This document shows, in pieces, positions 13,261-28,215 of a stretch of DNA of 64,000 nucleotides. How positions within the stretch are numbered: the first letter of the stretch is position 1; every line of letters begins with the position of its first letter. Below the pieces are notes generated by a model. That model saw only the letters and a program-made list of their open reading frames with translations, did no database searches and was not told where the DNA came from. Position numbers and translations under genes: made by a program. The stretch is taken from assembly GCA_035582835.1 (NCBI GenBank), contig JAYKAV010000944.1:469932-533931 (forward strand). The letters run 5' to 3'. Source of the stretch: Phoebastria nigripes. Its lineage: Eukaryota; Chordata; Aves; Procellariiformes; Diomedeidae.

Positions 13261-16200
13261 TTTCAGTGCTTTAGCTCAGTCAAGAATCAAGTGACACAGG
13301 AGGGGGAAGGGATATCATCTACAAGAAATGAATGATGTAATTCTGTGCAACCATTCTGTAGCCTGTTTCAGTTATCAGTGGTTAAAAACAAACAATGAAA
13401 TAAATAAATATAGTCTGCTGAAATGTGTTATTAGTTGGGAGGTAAGGCAAAGTTGGCGTATTACTGAACAAAGCATTCAGGTTAGATGTCATTCTTTGTG
13501 AACTTATTAAAGACATCTCAAAAGCAAATTGGTGTCTTTTTAATCCATCGTCATGCAGCTTCTAGTTCGTTCAGTATGTTTGTGTTTTATAGTTGAAAAT
13601 ATACTAGTTTTTTATTAGTTGTTTGCATAATTCATAGCACATTGCCAGTTTCGGCTACTGTGCATCCTCTGATGATGCATGCTTATTATCGGATAATGTG
13701 TAGGGCAAGTGCCCTTGTTGTGTTTTTGTTGTTTACAATTTCTGATGATGTGCACACATTTCTCGCTTAGTTTGAAAATCTTTCATTTTGTATTCTGTGA
13801 GTGTCCTAACCTTTAAATGTTTTAGTATCTGAGGCTCCTAAGATGGTAGTTTTATTAGTCACAGATACATTGTTTTAACTACCTCTGTTTCAGTGGGGTG
13901 GAAATAAATAAAAATTGTTTTGACTGATTCTTGAAACAATCAACCTGGAGTTTGGAAAGGGTCAAGACTCATTTGGGTTTACTGGGACAACTGAGAGCAG
14001 CAAGAAGAGAGCATGAGCTGTGCATGATGATACATAAAAATTCTACTTGCATGAGCTTGAGTTGGCCGTGTTCTTTCTGAGTGGCAAAGTAGTGGGTGAG
14101 ACGCACAAGACATCCAAATCGAGCATTTAGAAAGGATTTATACCACAACATCATGAATTTGCTAGATGGCACATACTATGCAGAAGGTTCTTATTGAAAT
14201 GTTAGACATTTTATCTTTCTAATTTGAAATGCTGAGCACTTTATTATAACTTAAATTAATATAACTGCATCAGCCGCAGAGGGACATGGTAATTACAACT
14301 AATTCAATCTGAAATATCCCTAAAATGAAACAAAATACCTTGCTTATTCATTAAAAAGTCAGTTATGAGATCTAATGTTTTGGAGACCTCTTCATACTCA
14401 AAGAAAACATGGTTTACTTTGTTGGAAAGTTGGAGGTGTCTTGGTTCAGTGGCTCATGCAGCCTGTGTGGAGCTCATTGGCAAAGGCTACTGTGAATGCC
14501 AGGAGTTTACAAGAGCTCAGAAGGTGCTTAGAGAAATTCAGAGAAGAAAAATCCATGAAGACCTGTTAAACAATAAATATCACTTCTAAGAGCGGCCTTT
14601 AGTGCAGATAACTGGAAATGAGAGAATGTATGAGGAAATACCACAGTGTGCTTACACTGTTATACTGGGCAACATCTAAAGCACTATCAAAGAAAGGGAC
14701 CCAGATATACTTTTGGTCAGATCCAGTGTGGATGTTCTTAGGTTTATATGGAATATTGACCATCTTGCATTTTAGTTAGTATTTACCTAGGGTTTGTCTT
14801 TATGTGTACTCCAGGTGGTTGGTATTAAATTCTAAAGCTTGTCTTGGACTATCTCAGTAGGTTGGACTTTCCTGAACTTTTCCATATAGAGATGAAAAGA
14901 CAATTTGAAAGACAGCTCTTACTAAAATAGGTATTATTAATTTCCATTTTTAAATGGTTTCAGTTGCTTCAGTACTAGGTGCAGAGAGTAATGGAGAGAA
15001 GGGGAGAAAGGAGGAGTGTAAGGTAGTGTGGAACCAAAGGGCTTTCTAGGTCAAAGCTAGTATGTCCGCTTGTGCCCAGCACTCCCTGTGAGCATGGACT
15101 CATCACTAAAGCTTTCTAGTNAAGTGGTGAGATGCTCCTTCATGATCAGCCAACTAACTCCCTTCCAAGTCTTAGTCTAGACTGAGCATGGGGCTCAGCT
15201 GAGCTACCCTGGGCCAAGGAAGGAGACGTGAACCTTAATGTGAGTCTCCTGATGACCTGGAATGAACCAAAACCACTTCAGTCCTTGCCTCGCTATGTGA
15301 CTCACAAAAAGCCCTTGGTAGTCAGATGACTTGATACAACCTTGTGGTCTCCCACTGGAAACATATCCAGCGTTGGGTAATATTTATTTNGCAATTTCTA
15401 AGCTGTCTTGGCCTGTGATATGACTATGAGGCCAAAGCATTAAACTCAATGCCTGAAAATTTACTGTGGTGGTTTTGAGGAACATCTAATATGTTCTTTG
15501 GTTATAACTCAAAGCTTGGTAATCACTTCTGTACTGGCTATGACATGGGAGCCATGGGAAAAATGAAAATAACGCAGCATGGTTTGGTTTTCCATTATGC
15601 CTGAGGCTTGCAAAGTGAACTTGGTAGTTCTGAACTACACCTTTTATATCCATTGTAGTGAATTCTTGCTGATATTTTGGTACAACCTCAAAAAGCACAT
15701 TGTATTGTCACTGTATCAGTTTACTAAGAAATATATCTCTCACAGTTAGGTGAATATCACTTTTGAAATTGGTGTATAAGAACTTCTTGAAATGACATAG
15801 AGCTCAAACAATTGAAGTTATTGTTAAACAAAATTTCAGTTCCATTGAAATCAGAGGAAAAAGCAAGCTTACTAAATGGAAAAGGGCAAATTCACAGAGG
15901 AAAACGATTTTGGATTTTAAATGGCAAGATGAACTCAGGTAAGAAATCGAAAAATATATAGTAGGTCTTAAAAATATTTTATTATTTTAAATATATTTAA
16001 GTGTCATTTAGAGAATCTGAATCCAATGAATAAAGAATCTTAAAAATTCTATATAACATTACCAAATTCTAAAAATATAAAACTATTTATTCAAGGGCTA
16101 AGCGATATTTCTTGCTGAACCATGTTTTTCATGGGTTAGTTCTACTGAGCTGTTTGAAACTAAAGTCCTCCTCAATAATGGCAATGCAGCCACTTTAGCC

Positions 16201-16966
16201 TCGCTGAAGCCGATGGCAGTGTTGCTGTTGATGACAGTAGGTACCAAATGTTGCTCAGTTTGAATAAAGATCTCACAAACTAGTATTAAAAAAACAAAAC
16301 AGAATTTGTAAATAGAGAGGATGCTAGTTTTCCTGTCTGTGGTGTCTGAATTTTTAATTTCGCTGGTGTGAATGTGTTGTAAATAAATGAGTACTTCTTA
16401 TAAGTCACTGGAGTTACAAGTTTAAAAGAAGTTAATCAGAGGAATAGGTCTGTTAGACATTTCAAGTGCTTTACAAAAAAAAGCGAGAGAATGCAAACTC
16501 ATGTTAGTATCTGCATGACTTAATAAAAGAAGCAAATGATGTGCTAACACAGCCAGAGGGAAAATTGTTATATCACTTATTTCCTGAGAAATGTGAGTTT
16601 CAGACATAATTAACCCAGCATTCATACACTTGTGACAATACTATTGATTAGCTAATCAATGATAACTAAATACACACCTCTAAATTACATAGTTTAAAAC
16701 ACATTACATTATATCAATGGAAACAAACCAATTAAAGTGCTTTAAATGCATACAACTAATCAGGAATTTAATACATGCTAATTGTGACCAAAATTTCAAT
16801 TAATGTGTTGACACATTACATCATATTCAAGAATGTAAAAAGCTGTGAAGTAATCATGTTCATCATGATCATATCAAATGATCTCTGAAACATACTATCA
16901 AGAAACAATGGTAATTTTCTGCCATTTGTCATCATTTTCTTGTTACAGATAGGGACTTAATCTCTT

Positions 16967-17011
16967 TATGTGTGTGTGTATGTATATGTATGTGTGTGTA
17001 TATATATATAA
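16967..17011. repeat. TG/TA compound microsatellite
   Basis: Runs of TG interrupted by TA, ending in five TA units. Confidence 0.92.
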
Positions 17012-17276
17012 TGCCTGGCTTAGTGTGTCCCAATTCTAGGGTGGCCTCAAGGTGATATTGCCAAATCTTTCTCTTTTTTATAATGTTGTTTCTATCATCT
17101 CCTTTTAGAAGGTATGACGGAATATTTTAATGTGTTACAAAAAATTAGTGCTGGAGAGAATTAGGTGGTGGATTGTAAATGGCTGTCAACAGGACAAATA
17201 TGTTTGTGTTTAGGATCTTTTCTCTGAGTAAAGTAAGATTTGTGTGCTGAATTATTATTTGGAGAGTGCTAACAAA

Positions 17277-17325
17277 TCATAATTATATTATTATATATAT
17301 ATAAAATTATATTATATTTAATAAA
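17277..17325. repeat. AT-rich low-complexity tract
   Basis: TATA/ATTATA-rich sequence without G or C for most of its length. Confidence 0.8.
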
Positions 17326-17683
17326 ATGATTGGATAATAAGAAGAATTTGTATCAGTATCCCTATTGTTGCATTCCTTTTATTTTACCTGTAAAACTATG
17401 GTGAATGTCTTTAAATAGACAAAAGATAGTTAAGTATGTAGCTCTCAAAATTAAATGGAAATTGGACACTTTACAAATCTCTTTCTGAAGTGATTAGTGT
17501 AAAAATGAATAGTAACAGCATAGTATCAGCTTGATCCATACAGGAATAGATGGGAAATAGGTGGGGGAACAATTGCCAAAAATCTGAAGAGCAGCCGAGA
17601 GATAAAAATGCACCTTAGGGGTTGGATTCGGTTCAAAGTTAATACACCTGAATTTAGATGTCTTCGAATGCAGTAGTTGTCTA

Positions 17684-17716
17684 AGCTCTCATTGGGTTGC
17701 TGCAACCCAGAGAGCT
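17684..17716. repeat. 33-bp imperfect palindrome (15-bp stem)
   Basis: Outer arms AGCTCTC (17684-17690) and GAGAGCT (17710-17716), and inner arms TGGGTTGC (17693-17700) and GCAACCCA (17702-17709), are perfect complements. Only a 2-nt AT bulge and a single central T interrupt the pairing. Confidence 0.95.
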
Positions 17717-18200
17717 GCCCTGCTAATAACGTACACGTCTGCTTTAGGGTGTGCTATGCGTGGGGCAGGTGATGACTTTCCCTGCCTTGTGCTGGGCGTG
17801 TTGCAGATAGAAACAAGGATGTGGAAACAGAACTGTGCAACTAATCAATTCTTCTGACTCATTAACGAATTCGATTTGAAAAAGTTTTCGATGACATAAT
17901 TTAGAATTTTCCTCTTGAAAACAAAGGAAACTGGGTAAAACAAGTCCTTTGGTTTAAAACCAACTGTTTCCATTTGGGGCACCTCTAGGAAGATAAAAAG
18001 CAAGAAGAAGCTGAACTTTACCCAAGAGTTTAGGGATGCGGACGCTCTCACCAGATGTAAGAAATCTAGCTTTCAGCTCCCTCCTTTGACTAACAGGATT
18101 TTAATTGATCTTCCCCTGCTTTCTAAGAGATTCCTTTGATCACCAAGCAGTGAAGGAAACACATTTTTTCAGGTAATGCCTTCGACTCTTTGTCCATTTT

Positions 18201-18215
18201 ATAAATAAATAAATA
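18201..18215. repeat. (AAAT)n tract
   Basis: Short ATAAATAAATAAAT run. Confidence 0.8.
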
Positions 18216-18836
18216 TTCACTGTAGCAGGGAAGCGAACCCAAGTGTCCCATTTCCAAAGGAGTACTCTAAGTGTCCTAAAATCAGTCTAAGCTGTGGCTT
18301 TGAGTTCTTCTTAATCCACTGCAACTACAGTTTGATGCTAGAAGAGATTATCGCTGGATGATCTAAAATACATTTTTCAGTGAGTGTACTCATGAGAATT
18401 TGCTGGTAAATCATCAGGAAGCTGAAAGCAAGCAGGAAAAAGGGTTGAGATGTTAAAGATTATAAAGGAAGGTAAAATGACAGCTGAAGTACACATAAAC
18501 TGTGAGAGGTGTATAGAAAATACATAAAGTGCTAGAAATTTTATTACAAAATGATGTTATTTTGTGGGCTTGAAGTATACAGTTGCAAGAAATGGGAAAT
18601 TTCATACAGTAAGCAATGTGATCCTATTAAAAATGTCAAACACGTGAAATAAGGTCATTATGCTGCTCTACTTGCCTGGTTGGAGTACTGTGTTCTATTT
18701 TGGACATTCCTTTAAAAATGGCACAAACGAACTAGGTTCAATCAACAAATCAACATTTGGTAATTAACAAATACATTGCATTTTGCAGAATAAAATTTCT
18801 TAAGAGATTTCAATAGGATTCAAAATGTTTTGCCTC

Positions 18837-18853
18837 AATAAATAAATAAATAA
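18837..18853. repeat. (AATA)n tract
   Basis: Four AATA units. Confidence 0.85.
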
Positions 18854-21800
18854 GGGTGAAAACTGAGGGATTACAATCAGCAAAGAAGGCAACTTCTCCA
18901 CTTAATTAATAACAGAGCAGTAGATCCAGCAATGCCCATTTCTTCCTTGAAATCCTGAACACTGAACAGTGTTAAGGATTGCTCGGGGAGGTAAAGTTCA
19001 ATCTTGCTTGTCAGTTATATGTTTCTTTCGCAAGGACCTGTGATTGAGCAAGGCACANCAGAAGCACGCTGCCAGGAACGGAACAAATGCTGTTAATGAA
19101 GATGATGTAGGGTAAATGCAGTTTTCCTCTTGCACTTTGAAGGCTAGCAAGATGAGAAAATTTAGCTCTCTACAGAACTTACGATAACAAAGCAAGATTA
19201 AAAAAAAGACCTAATGTACTTACTGGGATATCAGGGCCAGCAGCTGAATGTTCTGTGAATGAGTGACTCCCTTCTGTACTTGATTCTTCAGGTTATCCGT
19301 GCTCAGGTGCTTTTTTTTTTTAACATNGGTAGGAGGAAACTGAGAATCAAGCACATTTTGCTGCCCTAGAGAAAGACATTCACAGAGAAAGTTTGCTAAC
19401 AATAAAAAGTTTAATTAGAACACATTTTGTAGCTAGATCATGTTACAGGACTTTTGCACCCATTGCAGTTTTTCCAGGGAAAGAGAACAACTCTTGAGCA
19501 GCAGCCCTTACACGTAGGAGAGGACAACGACAGCTTTTGGCAGCCAGCCCACCAATCCAGTATCCTTTAGCAATAAATACTGGAGTATCAAACTTGAGGT
19601 TATGATTTTTCTAGTATGTAAAGTTCCAGGAAAGATTAAATTTTTTGAAAAATAGTCACTGGGGAAAAAGACGTAATTAAAACAGTGGATATTCAGATGA
19701 CATAAAAAGAGATTGAAGACAGTGGTAAGGACCTCTTTGAAGAACTGAAATTATGTTAGTCCTTCCAGCTAAGTGATGAGGTTAAATGCATATTTACAAG
19801 GTCATGCAGAATACAAGAAGAAAAGGCAGGTGTTTTTTTTTCTTCTCTATGGAAATACAGCTCTAAACTCTCCTGTGTGAGAGAGACAAGTCTGGAGTTG
19901 TTCGCTTACGTTTCTACTGGTTTCCTATGAGCATCACCCTAGGGTCATACTGCCACTTTCAGATAATACCTTTGGTTTACACCCCAGAGGCTGAAGAACC
20001 TATTAGAATGCTTGGAAACTTTGGTCAAATCCTGAGAACCATGGAAAAAACACTGAAATATTTGTAAAGGAGAAACGTTCTTTCCTTCCTCCCCCAAGAG
20101 TGAACAGAAGTAGCTTTTGTATACAAATGTCTTTTTATTCCTTAGAAATACAGTTGTATATAAAGGAAAGTNTTCTCAGTAAAGAGCTTACGGAAAGAGG
20201 TGGTCAAGAGAGTTTATGCAAGAAATAGCCATCTCCTGGAGCAAGCAACAAACACCCCATAGCAGTCCAACAGTTTCAATTCCTATTAAGCATATAAAAA
20301 GAATTCTTTCTGTACTAGATAGAAAGTGTCTGAGATCCATGGCAAACAGGTATACATATATTTTAAAATGCTGTCCATGAGAACAGCAGCGTTTCCAATA
20401 GTAACAGAACCCAACAAAAAATAAGCTTTCATGTGAACTGAACAATTTGAGGGTCTGAATCAGAAGGAGACAGATTGCTGCTCTGCACATTTTAATGCCC
20501 TCAGAAGCAGTGATGTCTATGTTGTACTTCTATATGTATGTCTAAATAAATATACAAAATAGTCCAGATTGTTTGAGGAGACACTCTGATTGATAGATTT
20601 TCCATGATACTTTTAATCAGCTGGTAGTTTTCATATATTGATGAGCATTTGCAAATAATCCCTTTTGGAGAAGACTTCTAAATTTTTGATATAGAACGCA
20701 GCATGCTTTCACTTGATTTTTTAAAATTTAGTCATTTTTGAACAAAGGTGCCATTCTGTGTAAAACTATAAAAAAAAGTCGAAGTGCATAACTAGGAAAT
20801 GAATCTCTGAAAACCAAGAGTTGGTCCATGAGATCTTCTCATGGAAACAAAAAAATGAAAAAAACTACAAATACAGAACTGTAAGCAAACAGGGAGATTA
20901 TCGCCAGGTAAAAAGAGTTCAGCTGGGAAAGGAGAACAAAACTGCAATATTGAAAACGAACAAAAGAAAAATGATGTGCTCCTGTAATTAGAGAGAGTAG
21001 ATCAGGATAAATAAAGATTTAGGATAAATATAACCAGAGAAGGTTTTCAGCAATAGATTTCTAAAGTTAAATTCCAAAGTTTGATAGCATTTTTCCAAAA
21101 TTGTGAATGTCTAATACCACCATCAGAATCAAGTTCTAATCAGTTCTTGAAGTAAATAGAAATTAGTCATCTCAATTAAGTATGTGGGGTTAAAGTAAAA
21201 TCTTGTTTGTCTTCATTTTCTTTTCATCTTGTGAAAATAATGTAGAATTCTGAAAGGTCTGTTGTTCTCTTGGCGCTGTAGTCAGCATTTCCAGAAAGGT
21301 AGCATTGCTCAGAGAGAATGTGATCACTAAAATTTCATCAAAAGTGTTTCATGTTGTGTGCCAATCATGCAATAAATTCTTAAGTTTTGAGAACAGGGAT
21401 TCTCAGTGGGATTTCGACAGATGGACAACTCAGTTTTTATTTGGTTTCACTTCACAGGTTTCTGACTGCTAATTTTGCAAAGGCACAGAGGTCTTACACA
21501 TATATGTAATCTTCCACAAAGTCAGAGAAATGTGTTAAAAGAAGCAGAAACATGAACTGGCCACATATACAATACCTGCTTGAGCAGATCCCAAACTTTC
21601 GAAGTCTTTTTTGCGTGGTACTAGCAATGCATTCGGATTTTTGAAGGAGCAATACAGCTTGTTTCTTAGAAAATAATGTTAAAGCAGGGGTCAAACTATC
21701 ACATTAATTACCTGGAGGTCATTTTGAGAAAATTACCATCAAATGTGTTGAAAAAGGTTTTATATTCTCACAGAAATTATGATCTGCTGTTTCTATGGAA

Positions 21801-24559
21801 ACTGCAACAGTAGTTCATAAAAGCTCTTTAATGGAGGTTTACAAAAGCTTAACATCCTGAAGTCTAGCAACATCTACGGAAAAAGCACACGCTCATACAC
21901 ACACAAGGCTAATTTCATCTCTGCTGCAACTCTTTGATTTCAGCCAGAGTTACGTCAGGCATGAATTGAGTCCCTAGGATTTAATAGTTTTATAAGATAT
22001 AGGGATAAGTATTATAAGATAATATTTGAATTCTAATCTTCAAATCTTTCTCCTCTGTTGGACACACGCATGCTGTCATACTGTCACCCTGATGAAAAGG
22101 AGCAAATCTCGGAGAAATAGAACTATTTAAAAATGAACATTATTTCAGTCTGTAGAACATTTTGGCCTAGGATTTTATTTTTATATTTCCATATTCCATT
22201 AAATGTGCTTTTCTGGTGGGTTCAGTCTGGAGCAAGGCTGAACATTCTGCTCTTTTACACANGCTTAACTTTAAGCATGTGAATAGTAATATTGACTTCA
22301 ATGCATAAAGATAAGAAAATGCTGAAGTGCTTTACTGGCTTAGAGCCAGATTGCTCAGCTCCTAGCAAGAGCATGCCCAATATCAGTGATTAATAATAAT
22401 GAAAACTAGAATTTGCATTTTCTTAGATAGTTTATCGATAACTTCTCCAAGATGAATATTCCTTTTATCTACCATGCACACACACAGTCTGTTTCTTCAG
22501 TGAGATATCATTGTAAAAGATTTCCAAGAGGCACGATGGACTGCAGTTCACTCTCTTTTAGTTGAGAGGACTAATAAACATGAGTCTTGCAAAAAGAGGA
22601 ATAATGTGATATTTTAGTTCAAAGTGCAGTCAGGGTTATTACTGTGATTTTGGGAAGATTCAAAATAGTGCTGATTTGCTGACAAACCTGTCATATAAAT
22701 CTTTAAAGCTCACTAACAGTCCCAGGAAAAAAATGTGGGTGGAGTAATGGTGAAGAATAGGCCATTACATAATTTAATGGAAGTGATAGAAACACCCTTA
22801 CAGCGCTTGTCTGCAAATATTAGTTCTATATGATTTTTCTGCTTTCTGCTAAGACTTTTTAACAACTCCCATTTGTTTAGGATAATGAATTACCTTATGG
22901 AATTGAACCACAGACTATTTTCAGACTATCGTATCGTTAATGTTTTTCTGTGTTTGTATTTGCTAATGAACATGTAAGCAATTTGGGATGAAATTAATAA
23001 TAAAAGTTTGCTCATCTGCATAAAAAGTGGATTTTCTAATTTTGCTAAATGGATATCAGATGGAAGGGGAGAGAAAAGAATGGCTAAAATTTGTTTGCAG
23101 CATTAGCGTCATTTTAAACTGAATCCTCCAGTTATCCCTCCTTTTTGTGTACCAGTTTGGTTTGGTGTATACACGAAGACTCCTTTTGGAGGAAACTAAA
23201 CCAACTCATCATACTGGAAAATAAAATCTGAACTAGTGACTGACCTTCAGGCAGCTTCATACACATATGCAATCAGGGGATCAGAGTAAGTCTAGTCCAA
23301 ATAACATCTTGTACTGCATATAATATACAGATAGGGACTTTTATCAACAACTGCTTGTTTACTGATTTATTTCGGTGGAACTGAATTACTTGCTTTTGTA
23401 AACATAACCACTGGGTTTAGGAATGTAAAAAATCAGATTCTGTCTTTGTGGCCTTTGTTCCTTGTAGCCACAGTTTGCACATGAAGTCGGAAGTCCTGGG
23501 AGATACAGGTTTGCTAATAGTATCTATGAACCGTGAGTGCTGGTGACTGGAAGCATGTACTTGAAAATGTTAAATAATGATCTCGGGTGAGTTGAGTTCA
23601 TTTTGATTCCAATTACAAACTCAGTTAACAGAAAATGGGAGACATTACTGATTTCTGTGTAAGGCGTATATTAGCAAGTGTGAGTAAAACTAGCACATAT
23701 GCATTTTAGAGAATTTCCTGAAATGTTAATTGCATAAAAGATGTCAGTTTACTTATGCGATTGGCTGCCAAAAGGGGCATGACTGACTCTATAGCTATTC
23801 AGCCGTTACTGATGGTTAATGCTATTCATGATTTGGAGGTGATTTGAGAAACCAAATGGTATAGGCATACAGTCAGAAGTCAGTAGAAATAGTATCATGC
23901 CTCTATTGTTTTTACTTTTAGAATAAAGTAGGATTAAATTGAAGTCCATGACTAAAAACCCACTATCCTCAATGAGGACGACCATTTCAGTCATTGACTA
24001 AAGCTTTTTCCCCCCTCCATCTCACTAATTAAAATAAAACAACAGCCAAAACCCCCAGTAAACATAAACGAGCTCCATATGTAATAACGATACTAAATAA
24101 TTTGGTTTGTCATGGAGACCCTGATTACAGATTCTGCTACAGCCTTTTCCTGTTGAAGATCCAAGGCCAAAATAGATACAAACAAGGACCAACAGAATTT
24201 CAATTTCTATTGCGCAGGTTCACTTCAATGAACCTTTGCCTGGGTCTATATCTGTAACCTATCATCAGTCACAAGACTCAGCCATAGTCAGATGAAATAG
24301 AAAATGAGTCTTCTGTCTTGTCTACCTCACAACCTAGATTCTTTGTCAGTGTGTTATATTGCTGTACTATTCCTAAAATACTTAAAAGGACTCTTATTAA
24401 TCAAAGCCCCCCATAATTTGCCTTTCAAATAAGTAATTCTTAAAATTCTCTAGCCTATTTTTAGTGTAGTATTTAAGATTACATTAGTATTGTAATAATT
24501 AAATTGATTAATTATTTTTATGGAAGGAATGAAAAAACTTGTAATAAGCATAAATATAG

Positions 24560-24990
24560 AGTTAACAAAAAAAGATCTTTTTTTCCCAAGGAAACTTCAT
24601 TAACCATCAGCAGAGAATGTGTGATATTATTATGCTTTTAGATGCCTGATTTCTAAGAACTGTCTGTTTGTCTCTTAGGTACTTTCGCTCTATAAGTAGA
24701 AAGAAAAACAATGAGCAATGTAGTTTAAATCTTAGTAACCTGCTTCAAAATTTGGCTGTCCAACACCCATATAATTTCATTCCTTGGAGCATTGCCGAGA
24801 ATATTTATTTAATTAAATGTCATCTGTTTCCTCATTAATATGTGGTTCTTCTTGGCTATTTTGTTGTTTCCTTTGTGCAGAAATCATCCAATAAATTTGC
24901 ATCAGCCCTGATGTATTTTCTTCATTAGATGCTTGGGATGATGAGTCCCCAGGCAGGCCTTAATTTGATTTACAGTGTACAAAGAATTGA
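24560..24990. promoter_or_regulatory. Candidate conserved noncoding block
   Basis: Low in simple repeats, with several TTAATTAA/TAAT-like cores and a mixed, non-degenerate texture between more AT-rich flanks. No coding frame. A texture-based guess only. Confidence 0.2.
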
Positions 24991-27900
24991 ACCTTTTTAC
25001 AAATTAAACCCAAAATGAAACAAACCATAACAGAACAACCTTCACTGAAGCTCTGGGAAGTGCTACCATTTGTTCTTTTCCTTTTGAAAAATAATGTAGA
25101 GAAACTGCAAAGGTCTCATAGCAAACTTATAATAAAATTAATTCTAGAACTATTTGTTTGTATTCGATTATATAGTCCTTACTAAGGCAAGAATTTTCAT
25201 CAGCTTAAACCTGAAACTTGTTTATCTTCCTTCTGTTATGAGTTTTATTTGTTTAAAATCTTCCAAGTTAGATTGTTGAGACGGGTGTTTCTGGGATTTA
25301 AGGTACGATACTAACACATGTGAGTGAATAAGTGCAAATTACCTGTGCCAGTGATCGGTAATAAAGTCCACCGCTTCAGCTGTGACCTGAATTTGCCAAG
25401 CTATATCCTAGTTGTCCCCCACCTTTTAATTTCAGCTGGTCCCCTACCAGTTTATTACATAGATTAAAACAATGTGTGTTGCCTATATTAAGATTTGGAA
25501 ATGTCTTAGATGATAAACTTTTGCTGTCCAACTTGTGCTAGTGTTGTGTTTTAAAATCAAGCCCAGACAATACCTAAAGAACACACTTGATGTTGATGGA
25601 AGTGAGGTAGGAGTGCAGGTTCAGGGAAAGCTACACGTGCTTAAGGAAGCCAAATGAACTAATTGGTAGGGGTGTTAGATCATTGTGTACTATGAACATC
25701 CACCACTTCATTGAGACAGAACAGGCTGGTAGTGGATTTTCACAGTTTTTTGTTTGACTGAGGAAAGCAATGAGCTTTGAGGCTTCTGCTTTAAATTCCA
25801 GATTGAGAAGTCCAAAGGAAGAGATGTTACGCTGAGCAAGCCAAGATCTACATTCAAATTCCTATTTCAAAACAGGGAGGCAACTGGAACTCTTTAATTA
25901 AATGATTGCAAAGATTTTTATTTTAAGCATGGGTAAAACATTCCTTTATTTTCTTAAAATTGTTTTGACAAGTGACTGAATTAAAGTTATCTGGAATTTA
26001 TAAAAATTGAATAGATATAGACATTGGTATGGGAAAATTTGCTTCTAGCAGTGGAAGTCTGGCAGTATTATAGGCAATGTGAAACAAATCTACTGTGAGC
26101 AATGGGCAGGCTTAATTATAAGTGTATTAACACTGCAGCTAACATGCTGAGTTTCTAATTGAAAAAATCACGGTCATTGTTTTCNTATTTTCCTCATAAT
26201 GAATGATTCTGATTTCTTGGAGTGATTTCTAATATTTTGCTACTTGATCCTAGTTTGAAGTTTGGTCAGCAAATATAGACCTTAATTTTACAAAATATTA
26301 CTCATGTGGTGCACCTTTTCGTGGTAGATTATACAGTTGAATAAGATCTTCTTGTGTGATTAATTTGCAGTAGTGTGCAATCTCAGTTCATGAGCACATT
26401 TCTGCAGAGTAAGTGCCGCTTAAGCATAAATATAGCAGGTTCCTAGGTTTTCATCTTTCTCAAATCTCAGCCTAGCTTTTCGCAGGAATACCTTCTGAGA
26501 TCAGCTCTGTCTAATGCGGGATGCCCACATACACAGCAGTGCTAATGAGAGTGACTCTGTCCCCCATGAGCCTGTTTGTTCTTCTGTGTCCTTCACCCAG
26601 CTGAGAACCTATGCATTAACATGTGTTACACATAATAAAATAATACAGGAGTAGTACCTATTGTGACCGTATTTCTCCATCCCTAATTACTGTCTTGAGA
26701 TTTATAATGATATAAATGAGTTTGGCTGGAGTCTGTTTTATACATCAAGTATATGTGCTTTATAATGAAGTTCAGTTAGATTGGATAAATGGCTTGGTTC
26801 TGTTCATGCGTACAAGCCTAGGGTGCGCAGCTTATTGATTTCCATTTCTGAGTCATATNTGTCTTGGAAGGCTTGCCCTCTGCTTTTCAGGGCTTTTGTC
26901 TCACACAATTCTGAAATATTATCCCCAACTTAAAGTGTTAAACTCGGTATAATTTGCCTTTCCCAGTTCAGGAAGCATGTGACAAATTGAAGGGCTGAAT
27001 CCAAATCTTATGAATCTGACTTTAGCATATTTAGAATTCACAGTTTAGATCCATGATTGTAACTACTGTGACTTCTTTACTTAAGTCACTTAATTTCCCT
27101 GTATTAATTTTTTTTCCTTGTCAAGAACTAGCACTAATTCAAATTATATCTCTTTCCGTCGCTGATTAAGTCATTAACATTTAATACTGATTTGAACATC
27201 AAAACCACTAATCAAGCACAAATATTAATGGCTCTATTTTGTAGCTTTTCCTCTGACCTAGGTTGTGAGCGCTGCAGATCTGTTATGGCCCACGAGTTGT
27301 CAGGGCACGAACTATTTCTGGTACAGCAGTTTTGCTGGTGAGCGTGAGGAAAGGTTGGAGGGATTTTTTACCTTCCTCCTTTTGTTCCCCAAAGTCATTC
27401 CTTGCTGGTGGTAATGTGATTTATTTATGATAATGTGAGCCCTGTCCGTTCTCCCAATACACTCGTTTACTTTGCAACCTGTCCACACTTTTCCCTCCTT
27501 GTTCATCAGTCCTAACTCTACCTGTGGACTTCTCCTTGGGAAGGTGGATGGATACCATTTTGATGGCAGTAAAAATTATGCTGCTGGGTTTAATAGAGGG
27601 AGGACTGCGTGAATAAATGAATATAATGTAATGGTCTGCTAATTAATCAGTCTAGATGATCTCACGGTTTCAAATTTATGAATCTTTCCTTTCTGAACAG
27701 GACTTCTTTCATTCATGGTCTTTCTTCTTGAGCTTGAATATTATTAAATTGGTGCTTTTAATAGTGTTTCTTTACTCCACTTTTCTTCAGTAAGCCTNCC
27801 CTCTTTCTAGTGGCTTTTTGGTACTGGGAGTATAAAATTTGTATGTGTACAGTGAACCATAGTAACCACGACATCACTATAAAGATGTTACTCTTCTTGT

Positions 27901-28215
27901 ACCATTTAGTGCAGGATGTCTCAGATACCTTAGGCATCTAAAATGGCATTAGCTATATTTAAGTACTTGAATATTTCCAAATGTGTCACAGGAGTACAGT
28001 GACTTCCTTGCATTTTTTTTTACTGTTTGTTTTACTATATTAAATATACAGTTATAAATATAGGTACCAATAGCATGAGACTCTTGACTCTTTTGAATCG
28101 TGCACACAGCAGGGTGGGATCTTTGCTGGTGCTTTAATTTGGCATAGAGCCACNGAACATCTTGCCCAAATTCTGAATTAACACTGAAGAACAATTGTCT
28201 GCAGGAAATAATTTA

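Larger units (their letters stand above)
10378..28215. other. Long intronic stretch of MSRA, no gene or clear transposon
   Basis: Nearly 18 kb of AT-rich DNA without any coding region I can support. It contains microsatellites near 16967, 17277, 18201 and 18837, a strong inverted repeat at 17684-17716, a G-rich/C-rich hairpin at 13094-13135, and two blocks (about 12760-13260 and 24560-24990) whose texture suggests conserved noncoding DNA. The block 27230-27540 is somewhat GC-richer and unassigned. Confidence 0.55.
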
